Positions 60,540 to 64,000 of a DNA stretch of 64,000 nucleotides are shown piece by piece; position 1 is the first letter of the stretch, and each line of letters starts with the position of its first letter. Origin of the DNA: Gorsachius magnificus. Taxonomy: Eukaryota; Chordata; Aves; Pelecaniformes; Ardeidae. The stretch spans positions 4,014,610 to 4,078,609 of the forward strand of contig CM067095.1 in assembly GCA_034008185.1 (NCBI GenBank). The letters run 5' to 3'. The translations under genes and the position numbers were made by a program. Below the pieces are notes generated by a model. That model was not told where the DNA came from. It ran no database searches and was given only the letters and a program-made list of their open reading frames with translations.

Positions 60540-60547
60540 TGACGTCA
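60540..60547. promoter_or_regulatory. Perfect palindromic CRE (TGACGTCA)
   Basis: A full 8-bp CREB/ATF site in the CpG island, flanked by a GC box at 60521-60530. Such sites within a few hundred bases of a start site are commonly bound. Here it lies about 1 kb after the inferred exon 1 donor, so it may belong to an alternative start site. Confidence 0.55.
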
Positions 60548-60633
60548 CAGGGCGGGGCGCCGGGGCCGCGCTGTCCCTGGCCGGGCGAGGTGTGGGGAGG
60601 CGCGGGTGGTGGGACGGGGCCGTGAGTTATTCG

Positions 60634-60655
60634 CCCCCCCCCCCCCCCCCCCCCC
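60634..60655. repeat. C22 homopolymer
   Basis: Twenty-two consecutive C (G22 on the other strand) in the CpG island, followed by CAAAACC-type sequence. It can form a G-quadruplex or i-motif, and its true length is likely uncertain. Confidence 0.75.
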
Positions 60656-63316
60656 AAAACCGGCCGGCAGGGGGGCCCCGAGGGCGGGCTGCTCGGTGAC
60701 GGCGCCCGGCGGGCGATGCGGGGCTCCAGCCCTCGCCGGGAAGCCGAAGAGGTTTTGTTGGTTCGGGCCCCTCTTGCCGGCTGCCCCAGTCTGTGGCGAG
60801 GCACGGTCGCGCTTCCCGGGGTTCCTGTTGGTTCTAGACTGGTAGGTGCAGACACAAGTCACGGAAACAGGGTCTGGACAGTGACTTGGGCATGGGCAGA
60901 CAGCCGCCTGTATGCTTGCTTTTGCGCTTAATTTTGCTATTTCTTTCAAATACCTTAGATCTTCAGGAAACCTAGTGGTATTGTGCATGACCAAAGCATG
61001 GGCTGTGCACTTGTTGAAGAGTAAGAAAGTTACCTCTTTTTTACACTGCTTTCCACAGAATAATGAACAGCAGCTGTGAAACCTGCTACTGCTCATAACA
61101 GAGTGGAGCTGGATTTATTCACCATTACTAGAGCAAGTGAAGAAATGGTTTGAGTTTTGGATCTTGCCTTTAACATCACAAAGCATCAAGTTCTTAGGGT
61201 GGATATCAAATGTAGGGATTGCCTTCTTTTTGAAGAGGGCAATACCAAATACAGTTTTGTCAAAAGAGCTTTGGAATTCTTTAATTTCTGTAGTTGAAGG
61301 ACTTGATATATCGAGTCTGAAAGAGTCTGGATTGCCTTTAGAAATGTGAATTAAAAGAGCTTCTAGGAATGCCTTGAAGAAAAATATTTTTCTCTTCAAC
61401 TTGCTGAACTTTTGTAAGCATTGAACTCTTATTTCAAATACTGATCTAAAGGGTCTAATCCATAGTCAAAACAACTTTGCTTGTGGTGCCTTTCATTCTG
61501 AAACCCTGGGTTTTTACTATTTCTGTGAATCTAAACAGTACCTGTATCTTTCTAATGTTAAGAGTTCAGCAGGGAATTTAAAGGGAACCTCACATTTAGC
61601 TTCTAGGGTTGTATTTCTTATGTCTTTCTCCTATAATCTGTTGCTTCTAATAAGGATGGCTTAATATCCAGCTGTTCTACAAAAGAAAGCTGTTTTCTCC
61701 AAATACTGTAATTATGCTTGCAGTTATATACCTATTGTCCCAAGATAAATTAATTATAATCTTGTTGAATGACTGTATTAATAATGTTCTGCTCTTCATG
61801 CTAACTAGGTTAATATTTCAAACATGTTATTGCATCCCTTACCAAATCTGTTTTTCTTTGCAGTGACTAACAAAAGTGCAGTCGTTCTGATGTGTAGATA
61901 CATGCTTTGGATGGCAACTTCTTCCCATTGCTCCTTTATTTTTTGGATTGCATATGTTCTGCTACATGTCCTGTTTGTGGCTTATCCCTGCATTTGCAAT
62001 TCTTTCTAAGAAATTTTCTTGTAGTAGGTTCTTGAGTCTTTTCTCCTGCTGCTATCACAAGCTTAAGATTAAAAAAAACCAAACCCCAAACAAACCAAAC
62101 CCCTTTAAATCTTGCTGTGGTTGTCTCTTGTGCTAGGCCTGCTGTACAGATTGCTTTTTCAAGACTTTTTTTGAAGCACAGTGACTGCTTCCTATAAACA
62201 ATCTTTAATTTATGTGGCTTTCGTTATCTCCTCTATTTGTATTACCAGTATCCTGCTGGAAGAGTGGTTAACTGCTGCTCTGCACATTTACAACTGTGAT
62301 AAGTGTTTTGCATACTTGTTTTAATAGCTGGATCAAGATACTGTAAATTCTTTATATTCGCTCTCATTTCTGTGTTTGTGCTATTGACCTACTCTGTCAG
62401 TCACCTGATAGCTGATGACATAAGTGACTGTGCAGTGTTCATGTTTGGATTGCTCATTAGCTTGATGCAGATAGTGTGGTAACTTATGGCCTTTGACAGA
62501 TCAGTAGATGTTGTTATGAATACTTAGAATCGGTAATTTTCAGGCAAACTCTAAAAAGGGCTTGCTTTCCAGTGTAGCAGGAAGGTCTGGTCTCCTCTGC
62601 TCATGCCTATCATTTCTCTTAAAGGCAGTCTGAGGATTAAGAATGCAATTGGGTATTCTCTGTGTAGAATTTAGCTTTTATTATCTGACTGTGATTTTGG
62701 CAGCATCCATTAAGGCTATTCTGGTGGAGTGAGGAAGTATCTTAATTAGCTTTGATCAGGACACTAGTCAAAAAGGTTTTTGCCTAAAGGCATAATTTTG
62801 CTGAGCTTGAAAGAGAAGACATGGATCCCTGAATAGGGTGGCAGCATCTTACTTGGTATTTGACTTAAATCTTGCAATACAGCAAGATTTTTGCTGAAAG
62901 CTGAAGTGTGTATCTATTGCATGTTTATTGTTGGGCATAGCAAGTGCTTTCTAAGATGCCTTGTCACTTGCTGTATTGGAACTGACCACTAGAACTTCAG
63001 ACAACTAACTTTCTCTAATCCCCTGCCTTTTTGCTGTAATTTTCTGCCTGGAAGTCTTAAAGAGTATACCTGGTATACTATAGAAAGTGCTTGTGTTTCA
63101 CACAGGACAACTGTTTGAATCTCCTCCTTAATTAGAAATGTGATGGAGTAGATGCCACTAGTGGATCAGAACTGCTTGTTGCGGTGTTGAATAGAACTTG
63201 AATTGAGCAGTTTCATAAAAAATGGGGCCTGTAGTGTAGCCAAGCATTTGCTGCTTTGTCTCTAGAATTGTTGAATAACAAGCCTTGCTAATTGTTCTGC
63301 TCTCTTTCACCTACAG

Positions 63317-63482
63317 GTTGTGACTGTTTCTCTTCTGTCACTTGTGTGGAAAGTGCCACACACACTCCAGAACAACAACGGCTTTTGCTTGCATATTCCA
63401 GTGTTTCTTTTGTCAGCGAGTTCAGCAAAGTTGTAATTCTTCAAGTGCCAGCCCTGAGCTGAGTGAGGAGCCACCAGCAGAG
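63317..63482 (+). other. YPEL1: YPEL1 5' UTR in the first coding exon
   Basis: The 166 bases between the acceptor CAG (63314-63316) and the start codon contain no ATG in any frame. An in-frame TGA lies at 63321-63323, which rules out an N-terminal extension of the protein from this exon. Confidence 0.85.
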
Positions 63483-63599
63483 ATGGTAAAAATGACAAAA
63501 TCAAAAACGTTCCAGGCTTACCTGCCAAACTGTCATCGAACCTACAGCTGTATCCACTGCAGAGCCCATCTAGCCAATCATGATGAATTGATCTCCAAG
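63483..63599 (+). CDS. YPEL1: YPEL1 (Yippee-like 1), first coding exon, partial gene
   Basis: Encodes residues 1-39, '[20 protein letters not shown]...NHDELISK', of the 119-aa Yippee family. These small, extremely conserved zinc-binding proteins localise to the nucleus and the centrosome or mitotic apparatus; their biochemical role is not well defined. The first half of the Yippee zinc site is present as Cys23-X2-Cys26, and the second C-X2-C pair lies in exons beyond the window. Lys6 and Asn16 fit YPEL1 better than YPEL2 (Arg6, Ser16 from memory), and the MAPK1 neighbour agrees. The start codon has a strong context (G at -3 and +4). The exon ends AAG|GCAAGT, a GC donor, after Lys39, which is where other YPEL genes also splice. 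Confidence 0.95.
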
Positions 63600-64000
63600 G
63601 CAAGTGGCTTGTTTAGAGACCTCATGAATTATTTCTTAACCAAAATGGTTATCGCTGTATTGCTGCTCCCAGTAGATAAGGGATGCAAATTGATGCATTC
63701 TTCAAAGTATCTTCCCTGGGTTCACTCTTGGGTCATACATGTTGTGTACTAAGGACTGGATATATTCTGGAAACTTTTGAATGTGACATAAAGGCTGATC
63801 TAATATATTCCCCATATTAACAACCTCTGTCTACTGTCAGGTAGGTACTACTTGTGAGCTGTCATATCTGAAAAGTCTGCTGAGGAAAACTGTCAGAACA
63901 AAACATGGATCTCTGGGTAGGGAAATTATTCTTGTTACGGTTATTCAAGATAAAGATTACTTTTGACTCTATTTGACTGAAGGCCACAAAACTGGCTGTT
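63600..64000 (+). other. YPEL1: YPEL1 intron 2 (5' portion), GC donor
   Basis: Begins with GCAAGT at 63600-63605 instead of GTAAGT. The flanking AAG|GCAAGT is the strong context typical of functional GC-AG introns. If translation continued, the frame would run through 63752 and diverge at once from the Yippee sequence, which supports splicing at this point. The intron continues past the end of the window, and nothing else is recognised in it. Confidence 0.85.

Larger units (their letters stand above)
58780..60850 (+). promoter_or_regulatory. YPEL1: CpG island, probable YPEL1 promoter and first exon
   Basis: The only long GC- and CpG-dense block in the window, beginning near 58780 and fading near 60850. 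It contains GC boxes (59216-59226, 60521-60530 and others), an inverted CCAAT box (ATTGG at 59261-59265) and an alternating GC tract just upstream of it. A good splice donor (GCG|GTGAGT) lies at 59524, and a forkhead-like site and a perfect CRE lie downstream. The next + strand exon is the first coding exon of YPEL1, so this is most simply its promoter. No TATA box sits at a convincing position, as is usual for CpG-island promoters. Such islands often also initiate antisense transcripts, which cannot be tested here. Confidence 0.85.
59524..63316 (+). other. YPEL1: YPEL1 intron 1 (inferred)
   Basis: Runs from the inferred donor GTGAGT to a strong pyrimidine tract with CAG at 63314-63316, about 3.8 kb. 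The 5' third is CpG-island sequence with a G12 run (60005-60016), a C22 run (60634-60655), a forkhead-like site and a CRE. The rest is ordinary AT-rich intron, including an A/C-rich low-complexity run near 62069-62102. A second donor-like site (CTG|GTAGGT near 60841) could serve an alternative first exon. Confidence 0.55.

Noticed and set aside
60292..61096. Minus-strand frames of 183-187 codons overlapping the CpG island and intron
   Set aside because: Low-complexity Pro/Gly-rich translation, including the C22 homopolymer read as poly-Gly. They overlap plus-strand frames equally well and have no family resemblance.
63342..63482. N-terminal extension of YPEL1 (Cys-rich upstream frame)
   Set aside because: The upstream codon at 63342 is TTG, no in-frame ATG precedes 63483, and an in-frame TGA lies at 63321-63323.
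63600..63752. Read-through of YPEL1 beyond Lys39
   Set aside because: The translation departs immediately from the invariant Yippee sequence, and the position is the conserved splice junction.

Overview
This window is vertebrate nuclear DNA and very probably comes from a bird. It has spliced genes with canonical intron boundaries, several CR1 LINE pieces (one ending in the avian ATTCTATGAT-type 3' terminus), and a complete solo LTR of an avian ERVL-like family. Two gene loci are present, both on the + strand, in the order MAPK1 then YPEL1. From memory, this is the same relative order and orientation as on human chromosome 22.

Region 1 (1-16981) is the 3' part of MAPK1 intron 1. MAPK1 exon 1, which carries the start codon and glycine-rich loop, lies upstream of the window. 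The intron holds an antisense CR1 remnant (about 5249-5885), a short sense CR1 3' end (about 9735-9882), simple repeats and otherwise unremarkable sequence.

Region 2 (16982-30434) carries MAPK1 exons 2-8. All seven exons can be placed to the base. Together they encode residues 41-360 of ERK2, with the catalytic Lys, HRD, DFG, TEY activation motif and common-docking acidic residues intact and no frameshift. Intron 2 has a perfect minor-spliceosome (U12-type) 5' splice site.

Region 3 (30435-about 37535) is the MAPK1 3' end. An intron begins 11 nt after the stop codon and contains an antisense 590-bp solo LTR with a perfect 5-bp target-site duplication. It is followed by a long 3'-UTR exon starting at 33382, with several candidate poly(A) signals.

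Region 4 (about 37536-58780) is intergenic. I found no convincing coding gene or RNA gene, only a small CR1-like piece, simple repeats and a few GC-richer patches.

Region 5 (about 58780-60850) is a strong CpG island with GC boxes, an inverted CCAAT box, an alternating-GC tract, a forkhead-like site and a perfect CRE. It is best read as the YPEL1 promoter plus a non-coding first exon whose donor is at 59524. After a 3.8-kb intron, the first coding exon of YPEL1 (63317-63599, ATG at 63483) encodes residues 1-39 and ends at a GC (not GT) donor. The remaining YPEL1 coding exons lie beyond the window.

The two genes are functionally unrelated as far as known: ERK2 is the terminal kinase of the RAS-RAF-MEK pathway, and YPEL1 is a small zinc-binding Yippee protein. 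I did not find a novel genetic system. The most notable points are the minor intron in MAPK1, the GC-AG intron in YPEL1, the LTR inside the 3'-UTR intron together with an intronic poly(A) signal, and a diverged direct repeat flanking that LTR.
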